Under the pieces are notes generated by a model that saw only the letters and a list, made by a program, of their open reading frames with translations, was not told the DNA's origin and made no database searches. Made by a program: the position numbers and the translations under genes. 64,000 nucleotides of DNA, from positions 36,196 to 100,195 of the forward strand of contig CAMLYM010000001.1 of NCBI GenBank assembly GCA_946491705.1, given 5' to 3'. Within the stretch, counting starts at the first letter, position 1, and every line of letters begins with the position of its first letter. The DNA is from an uncultured Clostridia bacterium (GTDB lineage Bacteria > Bacillota > Clostridia > Oscillospirales > Acutalibacteraceae). Below are positions 16,944-25,904 of this stretch, piece after piece.

Positions 16944-18339
16944 ATCTTTGGGCCGGAGGAAAGGCCTGAAAACCAAATTTCTGTGCCTGCTGACTGTTCT
17001 GACCGTGATGATCGGCTCCATGCCGATGACGGCGCTGGGTTTGACTCAGGCGGAAGCGGACAAGATGCGCAAAGAATTGGATGCAAAGATTGCCGATTTG
17101 CAAACCCAATACAACACGGCTTTGCAAAACCAGGAGGACGCACAGGGGCAGATTGTCATCATTGAGGAAAGCATTCAAACTCTGGAAGAGCAACAGGCCG
17201 TGATCAACGATCAGATCGCCCAGCTGGACACCACCATCCAGGAATATGACCGGCAGCTTCAGGAACTGGACGGAAAGGTGCAGGCGACGCAGCAGGAGAT
17301 TGATGGCCTAAACGCCAGGATCACCCAGCTAGAGACGGACTTGAGCGCAAAGGAAGCCCAGGTGGACGATACCTACGAGGTGTTCATGCAGCGCATGCGC
17401 GTGCTTTATATGAGCGGAGAGGTTTCCTCGCTGACCATGTTTTTTAATTCCGGGGATTTTGCCGATTATCTCTATCAGGCAGAGGTCAAGCAGCGGCTTG
17501 CCGAGCAGGACAAGCAGCTGGTGGACACCCTTCGCACTCAAATTGAGGAAATGAATGCCACCAAGGCGGACATTGAGACCTCCAAACAGACCCTTTCCGC
17601 CAAGATGGACGAGCTTCAGGCCGCCCGCGGTGAACAGCAGGATAAGAAAAATCAGGTGCAGGCGGAGAAGGCCAAGCAGGTAGAGGCCAAGCAGGCGCTT
17701 GACAGCAATGTGGCCGAGCTTGCAAATCTGCGAAGCGAGCAGCAGGCCAAAGTGGAGTATGCCCAGAGGCAGCAAGCGAAGGCTCAGCAGGGTATCAGCG
17801 CTGCCCAGGAGGAAAAGAGCTCTATCCAGGTGACCGAGCAGGGCAAAGATGAGAACCCGGTTGTTCCGCCCGTGGATGAAGATCCTTCGGCTATGAACTT
17901 CATTTGGCCGGTTCCCGGGTATGACCGTCCCAGCAACATTTCTTCTCCCTATGGAAACCGCGTAATCTTCGGCAGGCTGGAATTCCATAGCGGCATTGAC
18001 ATCGCCGGCTACGGCGATTACGGCCACATTGCCGGCAAGACCATTGTGGCCGCAGAGGACGGCGTGGTGACCATTGCGAAAAACGACGGTCAGTGGAATT
18101 ACGGCTGGGGCAATTACGTAAGCATTGACCATGGCATCAACAGCGCCGACGGCAAACGGTATGAAACCTTTTACGGCCATACCCAGACGGTGCTTGTAAG
18201 CGTGGGGCAGTATGTGACCAAGGGGACCCCCATCGCTCTGGTAGGCACAACCGGCAACTCCACTGGCTATCACCTGCACTTTGAGGTGCGGGCGAATAAC
18301 CAGTATCAAAACCCCATGAATTACGTGCACACCCGTTAA
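16933..18339 (+). CDS. Secreted coiled-coil M23 peptidase / murein hydrolase activator (EnvC/PcsB-like)
   Basis: Predicted 468 residues. Signal peptide 1-36 (cleavage near TALG-LTQ), a long coiled coil (about 38-290, Gln/Glu/Lys rich), and a C-terminal LytM/M23 domain with FHSGIDIAGY (zinc His and Asp) and TGYHLHFEVR (HxH). All zinc ligands appear present, so it may cleave peptide cross-links itself, unlike E. coli EnvC. The start at 16933 follows GGAGGTG by six bases; a GTG nine bases upstream overlaps that site. The overlap with ftsX indicates that FtsEX controls this protein at the division site. Confidence 0.93.
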   Translation: MSYKSLGRRKGLKTKFLCLLTVLTVMIGSMPMTALGLTQAEADKMRKELDAKIADLQTQYNTALQNQEDAQGQIVIIEESIQTLEEQQAVINDQIAQLDTTIQEYDRQLQELDGKVQATQQEIDGLNARITQLETDLSAKEAQVDDTYEVFMQRMRVLYMSGEVSSLTMFFNSGDFADYLYQAEVKQRLAEQDKQLVDTLRTQIEEMNATKADIETSKQTLSAKMDELQAARGEQQDKKNQVQAEKAKQVEAKQALDSNVAELANLRSEQQAKVEYAQRQQAKAQQGISAAQEEKSSIQVTEQGKDENPVVPPVDEDPSAMNFIWPVPGYDRPSNISSPYGNRVIFGRLEFHSGIDIAGYGDYGHIAGKTIVAAEDGVVTIAKNDGQWNYGWGNYVSIDHGINSADGKRYETFYGHTQTVLVSVGQYVTKGTPIALVGTTGNSTGYHLHFEVRANNQYQNPMNYVHTR

Positions 18340-18353
18340 CAACGGAAGAAAAA

Positions 18354-18376
18354 GAGGCCGCGGTAAGCGGCCTCTT
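18354..18376 (+). terminator. Weak terminator or hairpin after the M23 gene
   Basis: GAGGCCGC (18354-18361) pairs with GCGGCCTC (18367-18374), preceded by A-rich sequence but followed by only TTG. Partial read-through into ctpA is likely. A second hairpin, CCGTGCG with CGCACGG (about 18436-18478), lies before the ctpA start. Confidence 0.55.
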
Positions 18377-18492
18377 GCGTCGGAGGTATGGGTGGGAATC
18401 CGCCTGTGCTTCATTAGAACGGCCGGCTCTTTTCCGTGCGAAAGGGCTTCGGGCATATGTGAATTCTGCGCACGGAGAAACGGCGGAACTAG

Positions 18493-19836
18493 ATGAACAA
18501 ACGAATCCCACTGGGCATTACGCTGGCGCTGATGATGCTGACGGCCGCGATTACCGTCACCATCACGATGGTGCTGTCCCAGCAAAAGTTTGACGAAAAG
18601 CTCGGCAACATCAACGAACGCCGCGCCATGTACGCAAAGATCAGCGAGATCGATACGAAGGTTCGGGAAAATTATTTTGGAGACATCGACGAAACCGAAT
18701 TGATGGATATGGTGGCCAGCGGCTATTTGGCCGGGATTGGGGATAAGTATTCCTCCTACCTGACCGCCGCCCAGACCGCCGAACTCAACAGTGAAATCAA
18801 CGGCAAGGCCACCGGCGTAGGCCTTCGGGTGACGGAATACACCGACGGCAACATTTACGTCTACCAAGTGATGGCCACCTCTCCGGCCCAGACCGCCGGC
18901 GTGCAGAAGGGAGACGTGATCATCCGCGTGGGGGACAGCGCCGTTGCAGACCTTGGATACCGGGAAGCCACCAAGCTGCTCAGCGGTGAGGTGGGTTCCA
19001 CCGTGAACATTACCGTGCGCCGCGGGGAAGAGGAGATACCCTTCACTCTGGCCCGGGCAAGCTATGAGAACTACACCGTATCCGCCGGTATCATGAGCGG
19101 CGTGGGCATTGTCAAGATCGACGAATTCAACAACAACACCGACGAACAGTTTATCGGCGCGGTAGAGGCGCTGCTGGCTCAGGAGCCGGTGGGTCTGGTG
19201 TTTGATCTGCGGGGCAATACGGGAGGCACACTGGAATCGGTGTGCGCCATGCTCGATTACCTGCTCCCGGCTGGCGACGTGGTTTCCAGGACCGACAGCA
19301 CTGGTACCCATGTGATCTATACCTCCGACGACCATGAGGTGGACATTCCCATGACCGTGCTGGTCAACGAGAAAACCGCTTCGGCGGCGGAACTCTTTGC
19401 CTGCGCCCTGCGCGATTACGGCAAGGCCCAGCTGGTGGGCACTACCACCTACGGCAAAGGCAGCATTCAAAGTCTCTTTACCCTGACCGACGGCTCCAGC
19501 ATCAATCTGACCGTCGCCAAGTTCAATCCGCCCAAATCGGAGAACTTTGAGGGCGTGGGCCTGACGCCGGATGTGGAGGTCCGCCTGAGCACCGAGGAAA
19601 AGCAGAACTTTTATTTCCTCAACCCCATGGATGACCCGCAGCTGAAAAAGGCGCTGGAGCTTCTCAATCCGCCGGTCCCCACCGACTATATTGAGGTTCC
19701 CTTCTCGCCCGCGCCCACCTATGTTCCCAATGGGAATACGTCGGCGGCGCCGGATTCCGGGGAAAGCGGGACGCCTCCCGCCTCTTCTGAAGAGGCAGTC
19801 TCCAGTGAGGAGCCTGCTGGGGACAGCGCCGCATAA
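18493..19836 (+). CDS. Carboxyl-terminal processing protease (S41 family, CtpA-like)
   Basis: Predicted 447 residues. N-terminal membrane anchor (about 6-28), a S41 cap segment with GYLAGIGDKYSSYL, a PDZ domain (about 90-185, with SPAQTAGVQKGDVI), then the protease domain. The catalytic Ser is in NEKTASAAELFACAL and the Lys in TTYGKGSIQ, so the Ser-Lys dyad is intact. The C-terminal 45 residues are a Ser/Pro/Glu-rich tail. It works on the cell surface. It follows the FtsEX-M23 genes, and such proteases often trim or degrade division hydrolases; that link is inference. The ribosome site (GGCGGA) is weak. Confidence 0.93.
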   Translation: MNKRIPLGITLALMMLTAAITVTITMVLSQQKFDEKLGNINERRAMYAKISEIDTKVRENYFGDIDETELMDMVASGYLAGIGDKYSSYLTAAQTAELNSEINGKATGVGLRVTEYTDGNIYVYQVMATSPAQTAGVQKGDVIIRVGDSAVADLGYREATKLLSGEVGSTVNITVRRGEEEIPFTLARASYENYTVSAGIMSGVGIVKIDEFNNNTDEQFIGAVEALLAQEPVGLVFDLRGNTGGTLESVCAMLDYLLPAGDVVSRTDSTGTHVIYTSDDHEVDIPMTVLVNEKTASAAELFACALRDYGKAQLVGTTTYGKGSIQSLFTLTDGSSINLTVAKFNPPKSENFEGVGLTPDVEVRLSTEEKQNFYFLNPMDDPQLKKALELLNPPVPTDYIEVPFSPAPTYVPNGNTSAAPDSGESGTPPASSEEAVSSEEPAGDSAA

Positions 19837-19855
19837 GCGGGAATCGGTAAAGAAG

Positions 19856-19887
19856 GAGCCGTGGCTTTGCCTGCGGCTCTTTTTTTA
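19856..19887 (+). terminator. Intrinsic terminator of the ctpA-like gene
   Basis: GAGCCG (19856-19861) pairs with CGGCTC (19874-19879), followed by T8. Confidence 0.85.
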
Positions 19888-20098
19888 CATGGAAAGACCG
19901 CAGGCGAGCCGCTCTTGCAAAGAGAAACAAAGTGTAAAATTTACAGGATCTTTCTGCGTTTTTGCAAATTTCGCAGAAAAAACGCATATGATTGGGTATG
20001 GTGCATGAAGTTTGAAATGCTATATGGTATTTATTTCATAAAAATATACCGTATGTATTTCAACTTCCGCTTTTGATCACATAGACGAGGTGAAGAGA

Positions 20099-20959
20099 AT
20101 GTTTTCCGTACTCAATCTGCAAGAGCACATATCGCAAGGATTTTGGGAAAAACTGACCGGGTGGATCAAACGCAACCCGGTGGGAGCGGAGCTTATAAAA
20201 TCCGGCCCGGTGCGGTATTGGGAAGTCAAATGGGAGCAGCGGGGAAACCGCCCGGTGCCGTGGGGACAAATTCAGGAGCTGGCCCGGTGGGCACCGGCGG
20301 GGATTTTGCTTCCCAAAGGGGTAGAGCCGCCCGAGGGGATTGATCTGCCGCTGGTACCCGGGGAAGGCCTGCAGCGCCACCTTCTGCAGGAAGCGGCGGT
20401 GGCGGCGGTAGGCGCCAGCCGAGCAGAACCTCTAAAGCTGTCGGTGGCGGTGTTCGACCCCGACGGGCGGCTGGGCTCTCTGGCGGTGCGTTTCCTGCCC
20501 TATGCGGCCACCGTCAAGGTGATTACACAGAACCCCGAGCAGTTGCTGGACGCCCAGCGCCAGGCCATGGTGGAATACGGTGCGGCGCTGCTGGTTACCG
20601 ACGAACCGGCCGCTGCCCGGGATTGCCCGGTAGCGGTGGCCACCGAAGGGCTGCCGGAAGGATACGAGGAAGGAGAACAGGTACTGTTTTCCTTGGAAAA
20701 GCGCCGCCCGTCGCCGCCCGGCCTGAGCGTTACCGGCTGCGTCGCCCGGCTGCGGGAGGACTGCGCCGCCGCCTGCCCCTCTTTTCTCGATCCCGAGCAG
20801 TTCGCCGCCGCCCTCTTTGTCACCCGCCAGTGCCCGGGCGGTTATTATGGAGGCGACTGCCGGCTGTCGGACGGGCGGCGGATGCCGGCCCAGCAGGTGG
20901 GTGAATGGATTGCCGCCTGCGTTCGCCAGGAATCGCCGCCGCTGGAAAGAAGGGCGTAG
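20099..20959 (+). CDS. Unknown protein, Rossmann-like central region
   Basis: Predicted 286 residues, not recognised. No signal peptide or membrane segment. The central part has a nucleotide-binding-fold feel: LSVAVFDPDGRLGSLAVRFL, then ATVKVITQNPEQL and GAALLVTDEP, resembling alternating beta and alpha units, but no clear GxGxxG loop. The last 70 residues contain several Cys (TGCVAR, DCAAACPSF, RQCPGG, DCR, AACVR). The start at 20099 follows GAGGTGA by six bases; the GTG at 20090 overlaps it. Transcribed with greA in the same direction, but greA has its own promoter. Confidence 0.7.
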   Translation: MFSVLNLQEHISQGFWEKLTGWIKRNPVGAELIKSGPVRYWEVKWEQRGNRPVPWGQIQELARWAPAGILLPKGVEPPEGIDLPLVPGEGLQRHLLQEAAVAAVGASRAEPLKLSVAVFDPDGRLGSLAVRFLPYAATVKVITQNPEQLLDAQRQAMVEYGAALLVTDEPAAARDCPVAVATEGLPEGYEEGEQVLFSLEKRRPSPPGLSVTGCVARLREDCAAACPSFLDPEQFAAALFVTRQCPGGYYGGDCRLSDGRRMPAQQVGEWIAACVRQESPPLERRA

Positions 20960-21010
20960 ATGAAAGACGGAAAATTCCGCTTGTTTCCGAGAAATTTTGA
21001 GTTTTCCCCG

Positions 21011-21039
21011 TTGACATGAGAAACCGATTTGACTATAAT
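21011..21039 (+). promoter_or_regulatory. Sigma-A promoter of greA
   Basis: Perfect TTGACA (21011-21016) and TATAAT (21034-21039), 17-base spacer; leader of about 105 bases. Confidence 0.93.
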
Positions 21040-21079
21040 TATTCTAATATGCGGGGTAATACAAATATGAAACCGGAAC

Positions 21080-21103
21080 GCCTCCGCCTTTTAAGGCGGA
21101 GGC
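21080..21103 (+). repeat. Perfect 24-bp palindrome in the greA leader
   Basis: Bases 21080-21103 (GCCTCCGCCTTT and its exact complement) are self-complementary. As RNA this gives a stable hairpin without a following T run; as DNA it could be a protein site. It lies between promoter and ribosome site, where control of transcription or translation is possible. Confidence 0.7.
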
Positions 21104-21150
21104 TATCATAATACAATGCGCAAGGACGCATTTTTGGAGGGTTTATCACA

Positions 21151-21630
21151 ATGGCAATGGCAAAACAGGTGCTTCTGACGGATGAAGGATTGAAAAAGCT
21201 GGAAAATGAACTCGAAGAGCTCAAAGGCAATAAACGAAAAGAAATCGCAGATAAAATTGAGGTTGCCCGTTCCTTTGGCGACCTTTCGGAAAACAGTGAG
21301 TACGACGAGGCGAAAAACGAACAAGCTATCGTGGAAGCCCGCATTGCGGAGCTGGAAGCCACTTTGCGCAACGTCAAGATTCTCGACGAGGACGATCTGA
21401 CCACCGAGATGATTCACGTGGGATCGAAAATCAAGGTGTTTGATAAGGAATTTAACGAAGAGGTCAGTTACCAGATTGTCGGATCTACCGAAGCCGACCC
21501 TATGAATGGCCGCATTTCGGACGAGTCCCCGGTGGGCAAGGCGCTGCTGGGCCATAAGGTGGGCGATGTGGTGGACGTAGAGGTTCCCGACGGCGTAGTC
21601 ACCTTTGAAATTCTGGATATTGCCAAATAA
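21151..21630 (+). CDS. greA: Transcription elongation factor GreA
   Basis: Predicted 159 residues, full length. N-terminal coiled coil (about 8-76) with the tip [20 protein letters not shown], whose acidic residues help RNA polymerase cleave backtracked transcripts, then the FKBP-like C-terminal domain ([20 protein letters not shown]). GGAGGG precedes the start by ten bases; a second ATG two codons later is also possible. A strong terminator separates it from lysS. Confidence 0.97.
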   Translation: MAMAKQVLLTDEGLKKLENELEELKGNKRKEIADKIEVARSFGDLSENSEYDEAKNEQAIVEARIAELEATLRNVKILDEDDLTTEMIHVGSKIKVFDKEFNEEVSYQIVGSTEADPMNGRISDESPVGKALLGHKVGDVVDVEVPDGVVTFEILDIAK

Positions 21631-21692
21631 GGAGTCACAAAAGGATATTCGGTATGGAAGTAAGGAACATGCCTTTTGCGAAAAATGGTTGA

Positions 21693-21740
21693 CGCGGGCG
21701 GGGAGCGGCAGGTTCCACTCCTTCTGCCCGCACTTTTTTT
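21693..21740 (+). terminator. Intrinsic terminator after greA
   Basis: GCGGGC (21693-21698) pairs with GCCCGC (21726-21731), with inner GGAG/CTCC pairing, followed by CACT7. Confidence 0.8.
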
Positions 21741-21794
21741 GAGAAAATTTTAGGGCGTGCGGCAGTTGCCGGGAGCGCCTCGGGGGGATAAAAC

Positions 21795-23309
21795 ATGAGC
21801 GAAACAAAGGAAGTAAACCAGTCGCCGGAGCAGGAGACTCAGTCGTTAAGCGAGCTTTTGCAGATCCGGCGGGACAAGCTTGGCGAGCTGCAGGCCCAGG
21901 GAAAGGATCCCTTTGCCATCACTACCGCCGAGCAGACCATCCATGCCGCGGACATTGCAGCCCGGTTCGAGGAGCTGGAGAACACCGACTGCGCCATTGC
22001 CGGGCGGATGATGACCCGCCGGGACATGGGCAAGGCAAACTTCATCGACTTGCATGACGCCACCGGCCGCATCCAGGTGTACGTGCGCATGAACGACGTG
22101 GGAGAGGAAGCCTTCGCCCAGTTTAAGAAATGGGACTTGGGGGACCTTATTGAAGTCAAGGGCTTTATTTTTCGCACCCGCAGGGGAGAAATCTCGGTGC
22201 ATGCGAAAGAAATCCGGCTTCTTTCCAAGTCGCTTCTGCCGCTGCCGGAGAAGTTCCACGGTCTTAAGGACACCGACACCCGATACCGCCAGCGGTATCT
22301 GGACCTGATTGTCAACCCCGAGGTGAAGGATACCTTCCTAAAGCGTAGCCGGATCATTTCCTCCATCCGCCGCTATCTGGATTCTCAGGGCTTTGTGGAG
22401 GTGGAGACCCCGATTCTCAACGTGATCGCCGGCGGCGCCACCGCGCGCCCCTTTGTCACCCATCACAATACCTTGGATCTGGACATGTACCTGCGCATCG
22501 CGCCTGAGCTCTATCTCAAAAGGCTCATCGTCGGCGGAATGGAGCGGGTGTACGAGCTGGGACGCAACTTCCGCAACGAAGGTATGGATGTGCGCCACAA
22601 TCCGGAATTTACCATGGTGGAGCTCTATGAGGCCTTTACCGATTACCACGGCATGATGGAGCGGGCGGAGAACCTGATCGCAGGAGCCGCTAAGGAAGTA
22701 TTAGGTACCACCAAGATTACCTACCAGGGCGAGGAAATCGACTTGACGCCGCCCTTTGCCCGCATGACTATGATTGACGCGGTCAAGAAGTTTTCCGGGC
22801 TTGACTTTGATTCCTTCCGCGGAGATGATGCAGCCGCCCGTGCGGCGGCCAAGGGCCTTGGCATCGAAGAAGTCAAGGACGATATGGCTTGGGGCGACGT
22901 GCTCAACCTGGTGTTTGAGGAAAAGGTGGAGGAGCAGCTGGTTCAGCCCACCTTTATTATCGACTATCCGGTGGAAATTTCGCCGCTCACCAAGCGCAAG
23001 CCGGACGCGCCTCATCTCACCGAGCGGTTCGAGCTGTTTATTGTGCGCCGGGAGTTCGGCAACGCCTACTCCGAGCTCAACGATCCCATCGACCAGCGTG
23101 CCCGGTTCGAGCGGCAGGCCGCTCTGCGGGAAAAGGGAGACGACGAGGCCCAGATGCTCGACGAGGACTTCCTCACAGCACTGGAATACGGAATGCCGCC
23201 CACAGGCGGCTTAGGGATTGGAATCGACCGGCTGGTGATGCTGCTGACCGACAGCTACTCCATCCGCGATGTGCTGCTTTTCCCGACAATGAAGCCGCTG
23301 GAAAAGTAA
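21795..23309 (+). CDS. lysS: Lysyl-tRNA synthetase, class II
   Basis: Predicted 504 residues, complete. OB-fold anticodon domain (about 60-160, with [17 protein letters not shown]), then the class II core: motif 1 around [21 protein letters not shown], motif 2 [20 protein letters not shown], motif 3 [14 protein letters not shown]. Charges tRNA-Lys. GGGGGG precedes the start. The C-terminus ends at the motif 3 tail as expected, so the mobile element that follows has not disrupted it. Confidence 0.97.
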   Translation: MSETKEVNQSPEQETQSLSELLQIRRDKLGELQAQGKDPFAITTAEQTIHAADIAARFEELENTDCAIAGRMMTRRDMGKANFIDLHDATGRIQVYVRMNDVGEEAFAQFKKWDLGDLIEVKGFIFRTRRGEISVHAKEIRLLSKSLLPLPEKFHGLKDTDTRYRQRYLDLIVNPEVKDTFLKRSRIISSIRRYLDSQGFVEVETPILNVIAGGATARPFVTHHNTLDLDMYLRIAPELYLKRLIVGGMERVYELGRNFRNEGMDVRHNPEFTMVELYEAFTDYHGMMERAENLIAGAAKEVLGTTKITYQGEEIDLTPPFARMTMIDAVKKFSGLDFDSFRGDDAAARAAAKGLGIEEVKDDMAWGDVLNLVFEEKVEEQLVQPTFIIDYPVEISPLTKRKPDAPHLTERFELFIVRREFGNAYSELNDPIDQRARFERQAALREKGDDEAQMLDEDFLTALEYGMPPTGGLGIGIDRLVMLLTDSYSIRDVLLFPTMKPLEK

Positions 23310-23325
23310 AGAGGCTAAAAACTGC

Positions 23326-23391
23326 ATAAAATCAAGGCTTTAGGGGTTTGTGCAGGATAAAAATACGCCAACTTACGCCAGCTTTACGCCA
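23326..23391. repeat. Possible attachment/arm sites at the element's left end
   Basis: ACGCCA occurs at 23365-23370, 23375-23380 and 23386-23391, each preceded by T, one helical turn apart. CAACTTACGC recurs at 23369-23378 and 23528-23537. Short direct repeats of this kind are typical binding sites of tyrosine integrases near element ends. The core sequence cannot be fixed without the other junction. Confidence 0.4.
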
Positions 23392-23436
23392 ATATGTGCA
23401 GTTGTCTATACAAAAAAGGGTTGCTCTTAGTTCAAG

Positions 23437-23473
23437 AACCGTGTCTTGCATATAAAGTAGGACACGGTTTTTT
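23437..23473 (+). terminator. Intrinsic terminator downstream of lysS / element left end
   Basis: AACCGTGTC (23437-23445) pairs with GACACGGTT (23461-23469), followed by T6. Confidence 0.85.
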
Positions 23474-23538
23474 GATGCATATTTTTATGGCGTAGAGAAT
23501 GGAGCCTATCTTTTGTTTGAAAAGGTCAACTTACGCGA

Positions 23539-23568
23539 CCCCGCATTTTTTAATGCGGGGCTTTTTTT
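23539..23568 (+). terminator. Intrinsic terminator directly before the first element gene
   Basis: CCCCGCAT (23539-23546) pairs with ATGCGGGG (23553-23560), then C and T7. The start codon is at 23584, so there is no room for a promoter between terminator and gene. Confidence 0.88.
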
Positions 23569-23583
23569 ATTTGGAGGTGTCTT

Positions 23584-24714
23584 ATGTCAGAATACCAATT
23601 AGAAATAAAACAGATCGTGGATTATCCGCGATGCCGGATTTATCGGCAGTTCGTGCAGTCCCTTATGGAAGACCGGAGCATTCGCCTTGGCGGCAGTTCC
23701 GGTCTTTTTTATTATACCGTCCTTTGCAGCTACGCGAATTTCCGAACATCATACAAGCGGATAGATGGGATCAGCTACATCATCTATCCCGGCGAATGGC
23801 TGTGCCGGATCAGTGAACTGGCAGAATGGTTTCGCACCCGTTTTCAGCATCAGGCGATTTCCCGCCTTCAGGATTTGCAGGACCGCCATCTGATTACCTT
23901 TTCCCTTCTCGGCCGTGGAAGGCTGGTGAAATTCAAAATTACGGACTGGCAGAAACATAACCGTGTACTGGATTACAACGCGCCCTGCGCCAAAGATACC
24001 GGCTTTTTCTTCCTGCCTGTTTCCACTGCCAATGAACTTCTCAGCTATGGCCGCTGTTCAGAGATGGACGCGCTGCTGGATCTGTGGGTGAATACCGTAT
24101 ACAACGACGAACAGGTGCAGGGTTCGGATGCGGGACCAGTAGTTTATCTGCGCAACGGCACGGGGAGCCCGCTGCTTGGTTACGCGGGGCTGGCTGAACG
24201 CTGGGGCGTTTCCAAAGCAACCGCCGGACGTTATCTCAATAAACTGAGCAGCCTGGACTATATTTCCGTCATTTCCTTTCCCGGCGCGCATGGAAGCGTT
24301 ATTTGCATGAACAACTATCTGTCTACCATGTTCGAGGTATCGGACGTCATGGTAGATAAGGAAGAAATCGCCATGCTGCTGCACATCGGCCTAACTATGC
24401 CGGAAATTGAAGAAATGATGGCGGAACCCGTTCCCGGTATCGGTTCAGAAGAGGAAGACGGCGTTTCAAATCCGTATGTTGCTTTTATCCTTCAAAAAGT
24501 CATGGAAGTCCTTTCCGTACAAGGGTTTCCGTGTTTTTCATGTCCGAAAATTCAGTATAAGTTATTACCATTATCCTGCGATTGCAAGGAAGAAGTATTT
24601 TGTATTTCAGATGGTATAGTAGGATTTAAGGCATTACTGGTTATTTTATGCGGAAAAGACAGGGAATTGTTCCGCTTTGAACTGAGATTACTGCCAAAGG
24701 GGGAGAAAAAATGA
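23584..24714 (+). CDS. Winged-helix DNA-binding protein, possible replication or regulatory protein of the element
   Basis: Predicted 376 residues. The first 130 residues look like a winged helix (LFYYTVLCSYANF, IYPGEWLCRISELAEWF, HQAISRLQDLQDRHLITF, then a basic GRGRLVKFKI strand). A second one lies near 195-235 (YAGLAERWGVSKATAGRYLNKLSS). This tandem arrangement occurs in plasmid replication initiators and in element regulators; no catalytic motif is seen. It has a GGAGG site right after the terminator at 23568 and overlaps the next gene by ATGA. Confidence 0.6.
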   Translation: MSEYQLEIKQIVDYPRCRIYRQFVQSLMEDRSIRLGGSSGLFYYTVLCSYANFRTSYKRIDGISYIIYPGEWLCRISELAEWFRTRFQHQAISRLQDLQDRHLITFSLLGRGRLVKFKITDWQKHNRVLDYNAPCAKDTGFFFLPVSTANELLSYGRCSEMDALLDLWVNTVYNDEQVQGSDAGPVVYLRNGTGSPLLGYAGLAERWGVSKATAGRYLNKLSSLDYISVISFPGAHGSVICMNNYLSTMFEVSDVMVDKEEIAMLLHIGLTMPEIEEMMAEPVPGIGSEEEDGVSNPYVAFILQKVMEVLSVQGFPCFSCPKIQYKLLPLSCDCKEEVFCISDGIVGFKALLVILCGKDRELFRFELRLLPKGEKK

Positions 24715-25259
24715 AACAGGCGATAGAGAATAAAGGGACAGAGAACCCGGTGTATCACGATACATGGATGCTTTTGAGGAAATACCGGGACGTGGTGTGG
24801 AGCCTGGAACTGTCCGTACAGCAGGTGCGCCGGCAGTTCCAGATCGAGTTTGGCAGCAGCATTGAGGATTTTCTGGAGTCTATCTACCTTGCCGGCGTGG
24901 ATTTTGCGGATTCCGGCATTCAGGAACACGCCAGAAGCATTGAACGCAGCTATCAGATGATCCGGCTGATGGAAAGCGCGGTCAGCCTGCTCCGAAATAA
25001 GCATAAGTTTGGGGAACCCTATTACTGGATTCTGTACTATACGTACCTTTCCCCGCAGCAATACAGGGACACGGAGGAAATCATCGGGCAGCTCCAGCCG
25101 CATATCCAGGACATCAGCTACCGGACCTATTTCCGCAAGCGGAAAGAAGCGATTGAGGCGCTCTCGTCAGTCCTTTGGGGATATACTTCCCGTGACAGCC
25201 TGAATCTTTTGGAGCATTTTTTCCCGGATAATGGCCGCGAAAAAGGCCCTGGCAGATAA
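24711..25259 (+). CDS. Small sigma-region-4-like (ArpU/RinA-type) protein
   Basis: Predicted 182 residues, no membrane segment. The C-terminal third (YLSPQQYRDTEEIIGQLQP, then SYRTYFRKRKEAIEALSSVL) resembles the helix-turn-helix of phage late activators of the ArpU/RinA kind, where a YRTYxRxRxxAI helix is typical. The N-terminal 110 residues are helical and not recognised. Its ATG overlaps the stop of the preceding gene (ATGA), so both are probably made together and may control the element. Confidence 0.5.
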   Translation: MKQAIENKGTENPVYHDTWMLLRKYRDVVWSLELSVQQVRRQFQIEFGSSIEDFLESIYLAGVDFADSGIQEHARSIERSYQMIRLMESAVSLLRNKHKFGEPYYWILYYTYLSPQQYRDTEEIIGQLQPHIQDISYRTYFRKRKEAIEALSSVLWGYTSRDSLNLLEHFFPDNGREKGPGR

Positions 25260-25297
25260 TTGGCACAGAAACGCACAAAATTGGCACGGTTTTGCTA

Positions 25298-25326
25298 TTG
25301 AGGCGTAAATCCCCCTGTGATAAAAT
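25298..25326 (+). promoter_or_regulatory. Probable promoter of the transfer operon
   Basis: TTGAGG (25298-25303) and TAAAAT (25321-25326), 17-base spacer, 150 bases before the first transfer gene. Confidence 0.6.
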
Positions 25327-25371
25327 AAGTATGTTGAAAACTATATACCGGAGCCGGGAACGGCAGAGAGA

Positions 25372-25462
25372 ACGCCATTTTTACGAATGGTGTTTTTTTA
25401 TTGCCTTTTTCCGGTTCCTGACCAGCAGGCCGCTCGTTCCGTGGGCGGCCTTACTTTATTTT
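25372..25462 (+). terminator. Tandem terminators in the transfer-operon leader
   Basis: First hairpin: ACGCCATT (25372-25379) with AATGGTGT (25386-25393) followed by T7. Second: GGCCGC (25428-25433) with GCGGCC (25445-25450) followed by TTACTTTATTTT. In addition GAGCCGG (25352-25358) can pair with CCGGTTC (25411-25417), enclosing the first hairpin. The start codon is at 25481, so the operon leader looks like an attenuator. Confidence 0.7.
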
Positions 25463-25480
25463 CAATAGGAGGATGATGAT

Positions 25481-25864
25481 TTGAAGAAAAAACCCATTCG
25501 AGAGCCGCTGAAACGCCGAGGGCATATCAACTGCAGCCGAATGCTGTATATGACGTTCCTGACGGTGTGTATGCTGGCGTGCTTTTCCCAGCAGGCGTTC
25601 GCGGCGACAACCGTGTGGCAAAAAGCGGAAGAGATTATGAAGGACGTCTACAACCAGATCCTGCTGATTTCCACGATTGCGGCCGTCGTTACAGCGTCCA
25701 TTGCGCTGCTGATGATGAACTTTTCCAAAAGCGGCAAAACAGTGGATGAGGCCCGCGCCTGGCTCAAGCGGATTATCATTACCTGGGCGATTTTAAACGG
25801 CCTCGGGTTCATTGTCAGCTACATCACGCCGTTCTTCGCCGGAGGCAAGTGGGGGACCCCATAA
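25481..25864 (+). CDS. VirB2/TrbC-like small membrane protein (T4SS)
   Basis: Predicted 127 residues. TTG start with AGGAGG eight bases upstream. An N-terminal signal-like helix (about 20-41, ending in QQAFAA) is followed by two membrane helices (about 60-80 and 95-118) separated by a short basic loop (KSGKTVDEARAWLKR), the layout of VirB2/TrbC pilins. As first gene of the transfer operon, followed by a VirB6-like protein, it is the likely channel or pilin subunit. Sequence identity with named families is not certain. Confidence 0.7.
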   Translation: MKKKPIREPLKRRGHINCSRMLYMTFLTVCMLACFSQQAFAATTVWQKAEEIMKDVYNQILLISTIAAVVTASIALLMMNFSKSGKTVDEARAWLKRIIITWAILNGLGFIVSYITPFFAGGKWGTP

Positions 25865-25904
25865 AGGGCCGCAATCCCGCATTGGCTGAAAGGAGCGTGA
25901 TGCC

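Noticed and set aside
17329..19470. 713-codon minus-strand open frame
   Set aside because: It runs opposite the M23 and CtpA-like genes, both with clear family motifs; the frame is an effect of GC-rich codon use and has no recognisable domain.
25281..25296. Sigma-54-like promoter (TTGGCACGGTTTTGCT) before the transfer operon
   Set aside because: The GG and GC elements are nine bases apart; sigma-54 requires ten. A sigma-A-type promoter with 17-base spacing lies just downstream.
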